Source: Sphaerolaimus hirsutus (taxonomy: Eukaryota; Nematoda; Chromadorea; Monhysterida; Sphaerolaimidae). Taken from it: DNA of 64,000 bases. A program made the position numbers and the translations under genes. The DNA is taken from contig OZ038453.1 of NCBI GenBank assembly GCA_964036195.1, positions 8,261,469 to 8,325,468 on the forward strand, written 5' to 3'. The notes under the pieces were generated by a model that saw only the letters and a list, made by a program, of their open reading frames with translations, searched no databases and had not been told where the DNA came from. Positions 22,911 through 35,000 of this stretch are shown in pieces (the first letter of the stretch is position 1; each line of letters opens with the position of its first letter).

Positions 22911-23244
22911 CTGACAACGCTATATTTTCCAGGAAATATAGTTGAGGATTTCCCGTACAATACCTACACAAATATCTATCTATCTTTTACAATAAAATAA
23001 TTTAATACAATAATTTTACCTAGCCACCCGAAAAAATGTCGTGCAAATAAAATTTTGCCCCCGGTTCTCAACTACTCAAAAAGTATAGCAAAAGGGCGTG
23101 TCGAGTAATGTTTGTTGAATACATTCTTTTCTTGCAAAAAGCTTCCCTAACACGAAGCTAGCCCGCCTAGGATTGGGATTATTGGAAAATGTGTGGTCTT
23201 TTTATGTTCTGCGCATCATTGGCGGGGTGTCAAAGTCAAATGTC

Positions 23245-24262
23245 AATTTTCAATTGAGGCGTCTAGTTCTAAAAGTCGACAAGTCCACAAAATGCGATTT
23301 TGAGTAAATCGCATTTTTAATTTCATTTCCAATTCCAGGTCCGAGGTGCGTGTCCAATGGGGCTCTCTCATGCTCAACATTAAGTTTCAAATGTTAACAA
23401 TAAAGTGTTAAATTTTCAGCATCTGCTCTCAACGTATAATGGAAAAATTAGGTGTCTATAAAATTCTACTCGGACCGAACAAAACTGTTTTGGGGAGGAA
23501 AATGGACTTGTCGACTTCTTGCACTCGAGAACATTTTTGTTCCCGTCCAATTTGCGCCTGCCTTCTGGGAAATTTATGGACTTGTCGACTTTTAGGCCGG
23601 AATTAGAGCTCAGCGTCGATTCGACGTGAAATGATGACGTGAAATGTCGTCGTGAAATTAATTAATCAATTAATTACATGACACTATTGCAAGCAGCAGT
23701 CTGACGTGAAATGTCAAGTTGTTCCCTGACACTGTGACGTGAAATGATGATGACGTGAAATGATAAAAATTGAATTTTTCAATTCGCTCTAGTTGTGGCT
23801 GATAACACTCAGTATTGGACACGATTAAGGTATTGATTCATATATTATCCTTAGAAAATTGTAGACCCGTAGCATGATCCACACTCGTGTAATTAATTTC
23901 ATGACGACATTTCACGTCATCATTTCACGTCGAATCGACGCTGAGCTCTAATTCCCGCTTTAGAAATTGGTGTCCATGACGGACTTATCACATTTCTTGC
24001 ATTTTTTACCATAAAAAAGCCGCGGAAGGTGGCCTTGTCGACTTTATGCCCAAAACTAAGTGGACTTGTCGACTTCTTGCCCAATTTTTTTGCATTTTTC
24101 CCAAAAATGTCAAATTGGGCACTTTGCCATATGGGCATATGAGGTCAAAAAATTTATGGAAAATGATGAAAAATGTGCGGAAGTAGCCCCAGATGACGTT
24201 TTCGGGCCTAACTCGAAATTTTCATATTTTGGACTTGTCGACTTTTAGAATTGGACGCCTCA
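23245..24262. repeat. GTCGACAAGTCC foldback element, copy 1
   Basis: Ends GAGGCGTCTAGTTCTAAAAG and CTTTTAGAATTGGACGCCTC. Many TGGACTTGTCGACTTTT units are spread through the body. A second copy lies at 55656-56263. A palindrome (23603-23955) is nested inside. Confidence 0.7.
23603..23955. repeat. GACGTGAAAT palindrome, nested copy
   Basis: Arms GGAATTAGAGCTCAGCGTCG and CGACGCTGAGCTCTAATTCC. Same family as the long palindrome at 43088-43612, with part of one arm missing. Confidence 0.75.
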
Positions 24263-24577
24263 ATTGTTGGAAAATTATGAATCATTTTCACTGGGAACTG
24301 CCTCTGCTGAGTTGTCGGAAAATATTAGATGTGTAAACAAATGAGTAAGAGGTTGCAAGGTGCATTTCAAGTGTCAAGTTTTCAAGCGAAATTACTGGCA
24401 GATTTTGTCGCGCCTGGTGCCAATCCCAGACCTAGTAAAAAGCCCTGTAAAATGTCAAATGTCATGCAAAGTGTCAAAACTCATGGAAAATTCCCTGAAC
24501 CGAGTTGCCATTTTGCAGGGCATTTTCCATGACTTTTGACACTTTGCATGACATTTGACATTTTACAGGTCTGGGAG

Positions 24578-26211
24578 CAGGGTTGGCAAAATCTCAGAAA
24601 AAAATAAAAATAAAATTAAATAAAAATGGAATATTCAAGAATAAAATAAAATAAAATAAAATGGAAAATTTAAGAATAAAAATAAAAATTGTATAAAAAT
24701 TCGAATTTTTGTAAAATTTTTGTAAAATTGTTTAAAAATTTGTATTTTTGTAAAATTGTATAAAAATTAATATTTTTTGTAAAATTTTTGTCTCATTGCT
24801 TGAGTCTCTACCTGTTTATTCATGAATCTGGGGGCAGTCCCAAGCATTGTAAAGTGTCAAATGTCATGTAAAATGTCATGCAAAGTGTCAATTGTCATGA
24901 CAAATGTAAAGTAAAGTGTAAATTGTCATGACATGAAAATTAAAGTATCAATTGTCAAGCAAATTGTGTTCAAATCTCATGTTTTATTTTGAAATCTTAT
25001 GTTTTGTATCCAAATTATGTTGTTGTTGACTCCAAATCTTATGTGAACATTTGGATGCAAAAACACAAGATTTGGATATAAAACAACTATGGATACAAAA
25101 ACACAAGATTTGGATACACAATTTACACTTTGCATGACATTTGTCATGACAAATGCCACTTTGCTTGAAATTTTACATGACGCTTGACATTTTGCATGAC
25201 AATTGATACTTTACTTTACATTTGTCATGACAATTGACACTTTGCTTGACATTTTAGAAATGTGCCCAGCACACTCCAGTAGTCCTTCTACTGAAAATGC
25301 AAACCATTCTCATCAATAATTGTAACTTGACACTTGCAGCTAGCTGACAATACAGGGGTGGGCATTTTCAGTTACCGCTGGAAAAACGCGATAGCTTGAG
25401 CTATGGTTGAGCTATCACAGTGAAATTTTAACACAATCGAGTAGACTCCATAGGACACCTATTCTGAAGTTTGCAACCAAAACGGCCACATTTTGTGTGG
25501 GTTATGGAACACACAGTTTTTTTGTGTAATTTTGTGTCTTAACCCCCTTTATCTCGGGACTGGGGTACTGTTCGAGAAAAAAAAAGAATTTGGTCGTAGC
25601 CCCGACCCCAAACCCCAACATATTTACTCAAAGGGCATCAAAATCGGCCAATGTACGACAGATTGGGACGACGCCAAAGCCAGTGACCCCCCCCCCCCCT
25701 CAAATGCCACACTTGATTTATCCTATCGTGACGCCGAGTCACAAAATTACACTAAAAACTGTGTGTTCCACAACTCACCCAAAATGTGCCCGTTTGGGTT
25801 GCAAACTTCAGAATAGGTGTCCTATGGAGTGTACTCTATTGTGTTAAAATTTCACTGTGATAGCTCAACCGTAGCTCAAGCTATCGCGTTTTTCCAGCGG
25901 TAACTGAAAATGCCCACCCCTGTACATACTACATGCAACTTTTGAAAAGTAAGGGAAAAATTTGTCACAGGTTTTTCATGTATAGGTCTAATTATAACAT
26001 TTTTCTGGCCTTGCACGCATGTTTCTGATTTTTTGTAAAATTTCTGTACAATTTTTGTAAAATTTTTGTAAAATGTGTCATTTTATTTTATTAATGACTT
26101 TATGGAATAAAATAAAATAAAATGAAACAAGAATAAAATAAAAATAAAATAAAATTTTTATACAATTTTTATACAATTTTACTAAAATGAATTTTTATAA
26201 AACCAACCCTG
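24578..26211. mobile_element. Non-autonomous hAT (CAGGGTTGGCAAAATC family), copy 1
   Basis: Ends CAGGGTTGGCAAAATCTCAG and TTATAAAACCAACCCTG. Flanks TCTGGGAG and TCTGGGAA differ only in the last base. The subterminal regions are AAAATAAAATAAAA / TTTTTGTAAAATTG repeats. Contains the TA-flanked element 25353-25922. Other copies: 46613-47678 and 58594-59455. Confidence 0.85.
25353..25922. mobile_element. 570-bp long-TIR MITE with TA duplication
   Basis: Starts CAGGGGTGGGCATTTTCAG and ends with its complement; the inverted repeats run roughly 170 bp each. TA occurs on both sides (25351-25352, 25923-25924). The empty site survives in the hAT copy at 47385-47400 (AACAATACATAC), confirming the insertion point. 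Pogo/Tigger-like by end and TSD (inference). Confidence 0.8.
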
Positions 26212-26349
26212 TCTGGGAAGGCCCCCTGCAATATTTGGTCGTCACGGAGAACACTCGACACTTTTTGGATGCGTAAAAGTTTTACAACACGTCCCTTTTC
26301 GAATGGCGCCATGCCTGGAACCATGTTTCTGTGGCACGCCTGGCGCCTG

Positions 26350-26541
26350 GTGCCACTCCCAGACCCTGCAAAATGTCCTGATAAAATGTCAAATGTCATG
26401 TAAAGTGTAAAAAGTCATGCAAAATCCCCTGGAAAATGACAAACGCTAGTTTGCCATGTTGCAGGCATTTTCCATGACTTTTAACACTTTGCATGACATT
26501 TGACATTTTATAGGGCGTTTTACAGGGTCCGGGACTGCCGC
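26350..26541. mobile_element. Introner-family element, TSD CTG (forward)
   Basis: GTGCCACTCCCAGACCCTG on the left, GGGACTGCCGC on the right, CTG on both sides (26347-26349, 26542-26544). 192 bp imperfect hairpin. Intergenic. Confidence 0.8.
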
Positions 26542-26644
26542 CTGGAGCCCTGGTGCAATTTTTGTTCTGTTTTCCATCACTACCCAAATCTTATGTATGT
26601 GCAGTCTTCATTCAGTTTTACCGTTATATGTGTTTATTATGTAT

Positions 26645-27660
26645 TAGGTTGTAAACTAAGTAAATATAATATGTTTAATTTTTTGCGATATCACATAAAC
26701 ATCAATTCATGTGTCCCATTCTGTTGTACACTGGTCAATTTTGATGCCGTTCGAGTATGTTGGGATTTTGGGTCTGGGCTATGACGAATTGTTGTGGTTT
26801 GCTCGAATAATCCCCCAGTCCCGAGATAAGTGGGGTCTATATAATAGCGGTCATTTCGCACAGATGATCTACACATTGACTTTGAAGCTTAATAACTCGG
26901 CCATTTCTAGATCGATTCAGATCGTTCAACACTTAAAATAATCAGGACAACCAGCCGATACAATTTTTATGATCGGATAAGTGATGTCTAAATTCCTTAT
27001 GCCGATTTAACCCGGTTTTTGAACACGAAAAAAATAATTTTTTTGAACATGCTATCATATACTTAAGACAAAAAGAATAAATCTGGCGCAAAAATTATTT
27101 CAATATCTCATTCCAATCAAAAGTTATAGCACTTTGAATTTTCGCCTCCCACTCATATAATAACTGCACGAAGAACAGTGCATATTTACAGATAATCGAA
27201 ACATAAAAATGAAATCTACAGGTCATTATGATCACTTTAAGCATTCATAGGTGAAAATCGGCTGAAAAATGGCTGAGTTGTAGAGTTTTGAATTTGCATG
27301 CTTTGTTCTTCATGTGGTAATTTAGGTATATTTATGGTTTGAAGGTGGAAGTTTGAAGTGCTGTAACTTTTGACTGGAAAGAGAGATTGAAATAATTTTT
27401 AGGCCAGATTTATTCTTTTTGTCTAAAATATATGTTAGCATGTTCAAAATAACTGTCTTGAAAAACTTTTATTACGATTATTTTTCATGTTCAAAAACCA
27501 GATCAAATCGACAGCTGGAATTCAGACATCACTAATCCGACCACAAAAATTGAATCTGCAGGTTGTCCTGATCGTTTTAAGTGTTGAACGATCCAAATCG
27601 ACCCAGAAATCGCCCAGTTATTAAGCTTCAAAAAATTAAACTTATTTAGTTTACAACCTA
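26645..27660. repeat. 1-kb long-inverted-repeat element
   Basis: TAGGTTGTAAACTAAGT at the left pairs with ATTTAGTTTACAACCTA at the right. Arm similarity continues for several hundred bases (for example CGTTCAACACTTAAAATAAT versus GTTTTAAGTGTTGAACG). Ends resemble Tc1/mariner termini. No intact ORF. Confidence 0.65.
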
Positions 27661-28328
27661 AAATTTAAGTAGGTATTTATATACTTAATATTTTTCATCC
27701 CGATTTTCCGCCCGCCTTTCCGTTACTTTACCAATGTACAGACAGTTGTACACTTCCCCTGGCAATCCAATTTCGCACAGAATCTGAATTTGCTGAAGCA
27801 TGCATACTTGCGGAAATTGAACCCCACAGGAAACAAAGGCATGCAGATAGCAGAACCTTGGATTCTGTGATTTGAACGGTAATTTGTCAAGTTGACAAGA
27901 TTCTGGACAACGTTTTTTTACGGAAAACGGAAACGGCAATTTTTGCACTTCCCCGAAAACGGATAAACATTTTGAAAATTTGACTGGAAATGGAAAAAAA
28001 TAAAAAATCTGCATGCAGGTTTTCCAGTTTGGCTAAAACAGAAAACGTGAAATTCCTACATTTTTAATTATTTTTCTTGACACTTCCTTTTTATCATTCA
28101 TTGACAGTCTTTAAAATTGGTTCCTAGTGCTCTTATTGCAAACTAAAAAGCGGCAACGTTCCATCACGCCCACAACGTTCAAAATTGTTGATGAGTAATA
28201 ATGCGCCTTCAATCATTTTTGGGTGGCATTTAGCGCAAATACCGTTTTTTATTTACACGCCGCCGTTCACATTTGAATTTTTATGTTTGTACACGCCTAT
28301 GGCAATCTGTTTTGATGAGATTCAGCTG

Positions 28329-28505
28329 GGGGCAGTCCCAGACCCTGTAAAATGTCAAATGTCATGCAAAGTGTCAAAAGTCATGGAAAATGCCCTGCAA
28401 AATGGCAACCGAGTTGCCATTTTGCAGGGCATTTTCCATGACTTTTGACACTTTGCATGACATTTGACATTTTACAGGGCATTTTACAGGGGCTGGGATT
28501 GACAC
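28329..28505. mobile_element. Introner-family element, TSD CTG (reverse)
   Basis: GGGGCAGTCCCAGACCCTG to GGGCTGGGATTGACAC, with CTG on both sides (28326-28328, 28506-28508). A very regular hairpin, a good reference copy of the family. Confidence 0.82.
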
Positions 28506-28984
28506 CTGTTTTCGATGAGTATTCAGCTGGGGAATGCAGTTTAGATTACATCTATATTTAAATGTCTGCAGTTAGCTTTGTGTGCCACCTAAACCTAGAT
28601 TTTGTTGGGCTGCAGTGCAGTGAGTGGAAGTTTAGCTTGTGTAGCTTTGATGTATGAAAAAGCATGGCATGCATGTAACTAGTTTGTAAGCAGGCTTGAA
28701 AGTTTACTCCACTTATTTGCATGTATTTTACTTAATGTGACGTTTACATAGTGCTGAATCGATATTTTTATATAGCATAATTTTGTCGTTTAGAAAATGT
28801 CATTGTTTTTACATTTTCTGAGTGTACAATATTCAAAATGTACACGGGTTTCATCATGACTTGTCTATAGACAATGTGATAGATAAATTGTGAAATTGAT
28901 CTTGATGTAAATTAAATCTATCGAGAACTACAGTAGTTTTTTTTATAACGTTTAGACACGATGTAGATTTTTATCGTTTAGTGC

Positions 28985-29135
28985 TTTTAACTTCGTGCTG
29001 TCATTTTAGTGCTGTCAATTTAGTGCTGTCAATTTAATGATGTCAATGTAGTGCTTTCAATTTAGTGCTGTCAATTTAGTGCTGTCAATTTAATGATGTC
29101 AATTTAGTGCTTTCAATTTAGTGCTGTCAATTTAG
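28985..29135 (+). repeat. 15-bp tandem repeat TTTAGTGCTGTCAAT
   Basis: About nine imperfect units of TTTAGTGCTGTCAAT with variants (AATGATG, TGCTTTC). No coding context. Confidence 0.8.
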
Positions 29136-29531
29136 TAAATGGTATCTAGGTAAGCATTCTTGTGTATTTGTAACTTGTAGTGTGTGAATTTGTCGTTCCA
29201 CTTTTTATTTGTCTTTATGCTGTAGGTAACTCCACCCGTATAATCATGACGAAATTTTTTACGGCACGTATGCAGTTTATTGAACTCGCTTTAAAATTTA
29301 TCCCAAATTGTAGGCCATTGACCCACTAAAATATTTTAAAATTATACTCGAATCACACATGGCCGCGTACAAATCCGCAAAAATTCAACGCCGGGACATA
29401 ACTCCGCAAAAGATATATCACACATGTTTCATGGGAATGTGGGAATTGCATGCATGTACATTTTCTGCATGTTTCAATCAATGGTGCGACATCTGGACCT
29501 GGGTTTGTGGTGCACATAGATGTATTCTTAT

Positions 29532-29793
29532 ACCGTATTTCTTCTAATAGAAAAGCGCCGTATTATTTTTTCATCAGCTTTTTTACCTGTCGTTCAATTG
29601 GAAGTTCCGTTCTATTGGAGTCTGCTTTTTTTTAGTACATTTTTCACACATCTTGCTTAGACAAAATTTAAATATTAACCATAGCATTAATTTGAATTCG
29701 AATTTGCAATTTTCTCGTCATCCATTTTTTTCTGTGTTTTGGCACATTTCCAACGTAATTTCTACCTGCCATTCTATTAGAAGAAATACGGTA
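29532..29793. repeat. TACCGTATTTCTTCTAATAG MITE
   Basis: Ends TACCGTATTTCTTCTAATAG and CTATTAGAAGAAATACGGTA are perfect inverted repeats. Related copies at 42336-42513, 50430-50722 and 60650-61054. Confidence 0.75.
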
Positions 29794-29799
29794 CCGATA

Positions 29800-31312
29800 T
29801 AGGTTGGTGGTCGAGAGTGCCAACGATGATGCGTATGCTTTTTTAAAAAAGCACACATTCTGTGTTTTGAGTTTATCAAAACTGGACAGGTACCTGTGTT
29901 TCGAATTTTGCAAAAAATAATAGCGTGACGCTGTTTTATTTCTGTGTTTTGTGGTAAAAATAACTCTTTTTTCATAAAAACTGAGGGTTTTTTTACACAG
30001 AAACAGATTGTGTGTAAAAATGGTGGTTTTCATTCATATCAAAAAACTTTATACATGTTCATGGAACATTTTGCACTGTAACTAAATGGGTACACTTGAA
30101 CATGATTTGAACTGGAAATATTTATGTGTTTTCTGTGGTTCCATGTTATACAATAAAATGGTGAGTTTTCACTAAAATGAGTTTCCTTGTTTCTGTTCAA
30201 AACTGAAACACAGATACTCAATGAGTCTGTGTGATAAATGTGTGTTTTTGCCATCTATGGCAGGATCTGTGTTCATTTGAGGTAGTTATGGGTAGAAAAG
30301 ACTTGGTAGAGAGCACTTGTAGAGACATGCGCAGTGCATACAGGAGCAACACATTTTCCACTCTGGAATATTCTATTTTCTTGCTAAAACCGACCGGATA
30401 ATGTATTTATTTGTATAATATTCATGTAAATTGTATAATAGTCATGTAAATATTCTATGCTGCACGTATTTCTTTGTATTTATTTGTTTTGTCACCATGC
30501 CAAGCGAGCGAATCCAAAAGAATTTAAAGAAAAAATTTATGCAATATTTTTGTTCAAGGTCGATCTTTTGTATTACTCATGGTCATGTGAAGATTACAAA
30601 GCGGGGCCAGTTCCAAATATTTTCAAGCATGAAGCTAAGTGTAAATGTGTAATCTATCTGTAAAGTTACATTTTAATGCCCTCAAAAATTCACCTCAATA
30701 AATGACATTTGCGTCATTTGAATCAAGTTTGTATGTAAGTAAGTTTTAATTAGTGACTGTTAGGAGAAATTTCGAAAAGTTCTTGGTTTTTGACTTGACA
30801 GATTTTCACTTGACATATTGACAGATCACAACAACAGAGAGAAGAGTTGGCACCAGCTGTGATGGATACCACCTAAATGTTTATTTTAACTTATATAAAT
30901 ACCTAGTGTGTGTCATTTCCCTCAGCAGGTGGTACACATGAATTGATGGAATGGAAGCGTTGTATTTAATCAAATTTTGTTGAATTTGCACTTTTATTTA
31001 TTTTACCCACGTTTCAGTGCCACGTTTTACAAAAAAAATTCTAGAAAAATTACATTCTTATTACATTTTTTACTACATTTTTCTTTTTTTTCTAGGGTTT
31101 CCTAATCCTGTGTGGCCAGCATAGCACACCGCCCATATTTTGTAACACTGGATACCTATAACTAGGTACTTTGACTAGGTGAATACCTGGATATTTTCTG
31201 TACATATTTATGTCTTTATCCAAATTCTGCGTATTTAAATGTCATTTGAAAAAGAATTTCTTATCTAAATATGTATAAACAGAAATTCAGTTCTCCAGAC
31301 TGGTCAAAAATC
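29800..31312. other. Gene-free stretch upstream of bestrophin
   Basis: A+T-rich sequence with poly(T) and scattered repeats, including ACACAGAAAC-type motifs also seen near 14950. No ORF here has a recognisable protein signature and no splice-framed exon is evident. Confidence 0.5.
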
Positions 31313-31840
31313 CACAGTTGTTAAAACGTATTTACGTTTACTCGATAAATACGGATACTCGAGTACTGCGTAAATACGTTTACGTTTCCTCCCAAAAAAA
31401 TGCTGGTGCGCACTTACTCGCGTACGTTTTGAAAGTACGCGAGTACCGAAAACGTATTTAACGGGACATAGAAAGTGACATTTTGACAGACAGAAAGTAA
31501 TAAAAATAGGACTTTTTCCTATAGTTATCGGGAAAGAAACAACACGTATTCGATGTATTCTAGAGTAAAAATTGACTAAATTTCTGATTTTTATGTTTTC
31601 TGTGAGAAAAAAATACTCACTTTCACATTTTCTATGATAAAAATACTCATTTTTACGTTTTCTGTGTGAAAAATACTCAGTTTTACATTTTCTCAGAATA
31701 AAAGTATTTTACGCACGTTTTACGCAGTGTAAAAGTAAAAAGTTTTTACTTTACGTTTTCGGTACTCAGGCGTGAGTCACAAAAAAATACTTTACGTTTA
31801 CGTTTACTTTGAAAAAAGTTCAGTACTTTTAACAACTCTG
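31313..31840. mobile_element. Non-autonomous hAT element, TSD CAAAAATC
   Basis: Ends CACAGTTGTTAAAACG and TTTTAACAACTCTG with a perfect 8-bp duplication CAAAAATC (31305-31312, 31841-31848). Same family as 8824-10491. It sits about 220 bp upstream of the bestrophin ATG. Confidence 0.86.
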
Positions 31841-32058
31841 CAAAAATCTTCACAAAATTCATTCGCGCGTAAAGTGTGAATCAATAAAATCACACTGAAA
31901 CTCGCATATTTTTCATTCCAACATAATAATTGATGAATCAAACTTACAGAACGGTCGCAGGCCGCAGGACATCAAATACCTACCGCACTACGAAAAACAC
32001 ATTTAATCGAACCCACTTAACACGTAAAAACACAAAAATTCGTTGAATCTAGCAAAAA

Positions 32059-35000
32059 ATGACTGTTACCTACGGAGATGCGCCATTCATAAAGCTGTTA
32101 TTTCGATGGAGGGGCAGTGTGTGGAAACAAGTATGGAAAAAGTATCTGATCTATTTGGTGCTATTTTTCGCCATCCAAAGTATATACAGGTTCTGTGAGT
32201 TCAATTTTTCGTTCATTTTTGAATTTTTGTGCCGCCGGTGTTTGAATCATAGCCAAAAATCGGTGTGTGAAGGCTGTGAAGTGCCGTGAGGTGTATGTAC
32301 TTCACGCAGTCGCACGGTGACAGCTAGTGATGTAAAGGCACCGGGGCACCGGTGCCCCGGTGCTGGGCACCGAAGGGCACCAGCACCGGTGCTGGTGCGG
32401 TGCCATTGCAATCTTCAGGGGTGCCATGCCGGTGCCGGTGCCATTTTTTTCAGAATAGCACCGGTGCCGGTGCGGTGCGGTGCCATTTTTTTGCCGGTGC
32501 CAAAGGTGCTAGCACCAGGGCAAAGTAAAATGCACCGGGAAAGGCACCGGGGAAGGCTTCATGTGCTGTGCAATTTTGTCCATAGTATGTGCATATTCAT
32601 ATTTCAAAAAACAGCGATATATTTACCCAACCGTTTTTGCATATTTTGTAAACCTCCCATCAAATAAATACTGTGAAATCCATTATACCCAATACGTGAT
32701 CTGATGAGCGAATCTAAAATTTTCTTGAATTTTACATCATTTTTATATTTTTTATTTATCTTACGTTTTTGTTCAAAATTTGTTGTCGGTTTATGATAGA
32801 GATAGTTCCATTCTCTGTACAGCAACGACTCCGATCAGTAGACAATAGTGGCTATGGACATTGTAATGAATTAAATATTTTATCTTTCATTTGTAATCGT
32901 TGTAATTGCTTCATAAAAGCGATTGCCACATCATTCTGATCATTTTAAGTGCTCAACCATCAAAATCGGTTGAAAATTCATGGAAATATGCACTTCCAAA
33001 GGTGAGACCACTGAGAAACTGCCCGATATTTACTTCAGAAATTCCAGCCCGGTGCGGTGCCTTTCGGTGCTAGCACCGGCAACCCGCCGGTGCCCTTCGG
33101 TGCCGGTGCCATTTTTTCCAAAAGGCACCGGTGCCGGTGCGGTGCGGTGCCATTTTTCCCGGTGCCTTTAACATCACTAGTGACAGCGCGAAGGCACTTC
33201 AATGTGCCTCCAGGTGCCAGTCCCAGACCCTGTAAAATGCCCTGTAAAATGTCACATGTCATGCAAAGTGACAAATGTCATGTATTGAAAATGCCCGGTA
33301 AAATGGCAAGTGTGATGATAGGTGAAGTGTGTGGAAGACACTTAGACTCAAATTTCGTGAAGTGTGTGAAGCGTGTGGAAGTCATTTCACAAAGACCGCT
33401 TCCACACGCTTCACGACCGCTATTTTTTCGCAGTGAGTTACTTTCGTACGGCTATATTTAATAATTTACATACCGTAAATGCTCCAATAAGGCGACTGTC
33501 GGTTTATTGTTTTCAGCACATTTTTGGGGGTCGCATTATTGGAGGGGTCGCTTTATTGGAGGGGGTCGCATTGTATTTTTCGACACCTCAACAACTCAAC
33601 TGTTCATGTAACTCGTATGAGCAAGGCATCGTAAAACAATATTGTTAAGCAAAAATTACCACAATCCCACAAAATTTGCTAAATTTGCCTAATTAGCAAC
33701 GTCCGAAGATTGCAACATCATTTTCTTACGTCCGTTTTCTATTTTTTATTTTTCTTTGGGGGTCGCATTATTGGAGGGGGTCGCATTATTGGAGAGGGTC
33801 GCTTTATACTTAGACAACGTGCCAAAGGGGGTCGTACTATTGGAGAGGTCGCTTTCTTGGAGGGGGGTCGTCCTAATAGAGCATTTACGGTATTTTACCT
33901 AGGTATTTATTTCATTTGCAGGTTTGCCCGAAAACACTGAAATCCGGAAGCAGTTTGAAAGAATGGTGATTGTATTTGACAAGTGGTCTAGAGTTATACC
34001 CATCCAGGTACGTGAAAATTACGGGAGTGAGGTAGATCTACGAGATTCCTAACCCTCGAGATACCCCCACCCTCGAAAAACCCCCACCCTCGAAATACCC
34101 CCACCCTCGAAATACCCCCGGTCTGAGTGAGCTTATGAAAAATTACGTTCCCCTCGAAATACCCCCACCCGAAATCAGTGTAAAAAGTGTGTAAATGCAA
34201 AAAAACTTCAGTTTATTTTCTGTTCAATGCAGAACAATAAAAACAAAATGGCAAAGTGCTTCACTTATATCAATCCACCACAAATTTGGAAGAACCAACA
34301 CAAACCCATTTTGAACCATTACATCAAATATTCCAACGCACAACAAACAAACCATTTGAGGGCGCCAGGGTGTTGTACCATTGCACCACTTGTGCACGAC
34401 ACACATTTTGTCACGCAGTTTTTTGCGCAACAAAAGTTTGTTGTGCAGGAGACAACGCTGGTGATGGAATGTCGCAATAGCCTCAAATGGTGCCAGCACT
34501 GTGGCGCCATTCCATCACTACCTGCGCGACAAACTTGTGTCGCGCAAAAACTGCGCGACAAAAGTTTGTTGTGCGTTGGAACTTATTCCGACAGAGTGCT
34601 TCACTTATATCAATCCACCACAAATTTGGAAGCACCAACACAAACCCATTTTGAACCACTGCATGAAATATCCACACCCAAAATTCAAACCCCCCCCCCC
34701 CAAATTGCAGTTTCTCTTGGGTTTCTATGTGTCGAGTGTGGTCGCCCGCTGGTGGAGCCAGCTGAATAGCATTGCCTGGCCGGACAAGTTTCTACTGTTT
34801 GTAGTTACTAATTTGCAGGTGTGTTTGGTGCTGTTTCTAGCATGGTGCCAGCGCCATGGCGGTTTTATGGCGCTAGAAATCATCATTGATTTATGAAGAG
34901 ATATGCTATATTTAATTGAATAAATCCCTGGAGGATTTTGTTTCATGAGACTTTTTTGAGGAGGCTTTTCGGTGGGAATTATTCAAGGGGGAATGAATTT

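Larger units (their letters stand above)
24417..26225. mobile_element. Introner-family element split by a hAT, TSD CTG
   Basis: Left end GTGCCAATCCCAGACC after CTG (24414-24416). The right end is interrupted at TCTGGGA by the hAT 24578-26211 and resumes as GGCCCC before CTG (26226-26228). Without the hAT it would be a normal copy of about 175 bp. Confidence 0.75.

Noticed and set aside
25493-25816. 107-codon frame that might be a transposase fragment
   Set aside because: It lies within the long inverted arms of a 570-bp MITE and shows no catalytic motif.
27685-28014. 109-codon minus-strand frame upstream of bestrophin
   Set aside because: No recognisable domain. Part of the sequence recurs near 48230-48480 in an intron, which suggests a repeat.
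34227-34769. 180-codon open frame, the longest in the window
   Set aside because: It lies across bestrophin intron 2 and exon 3 in the wrong frame and covers a direct repeat; no protein family signature.
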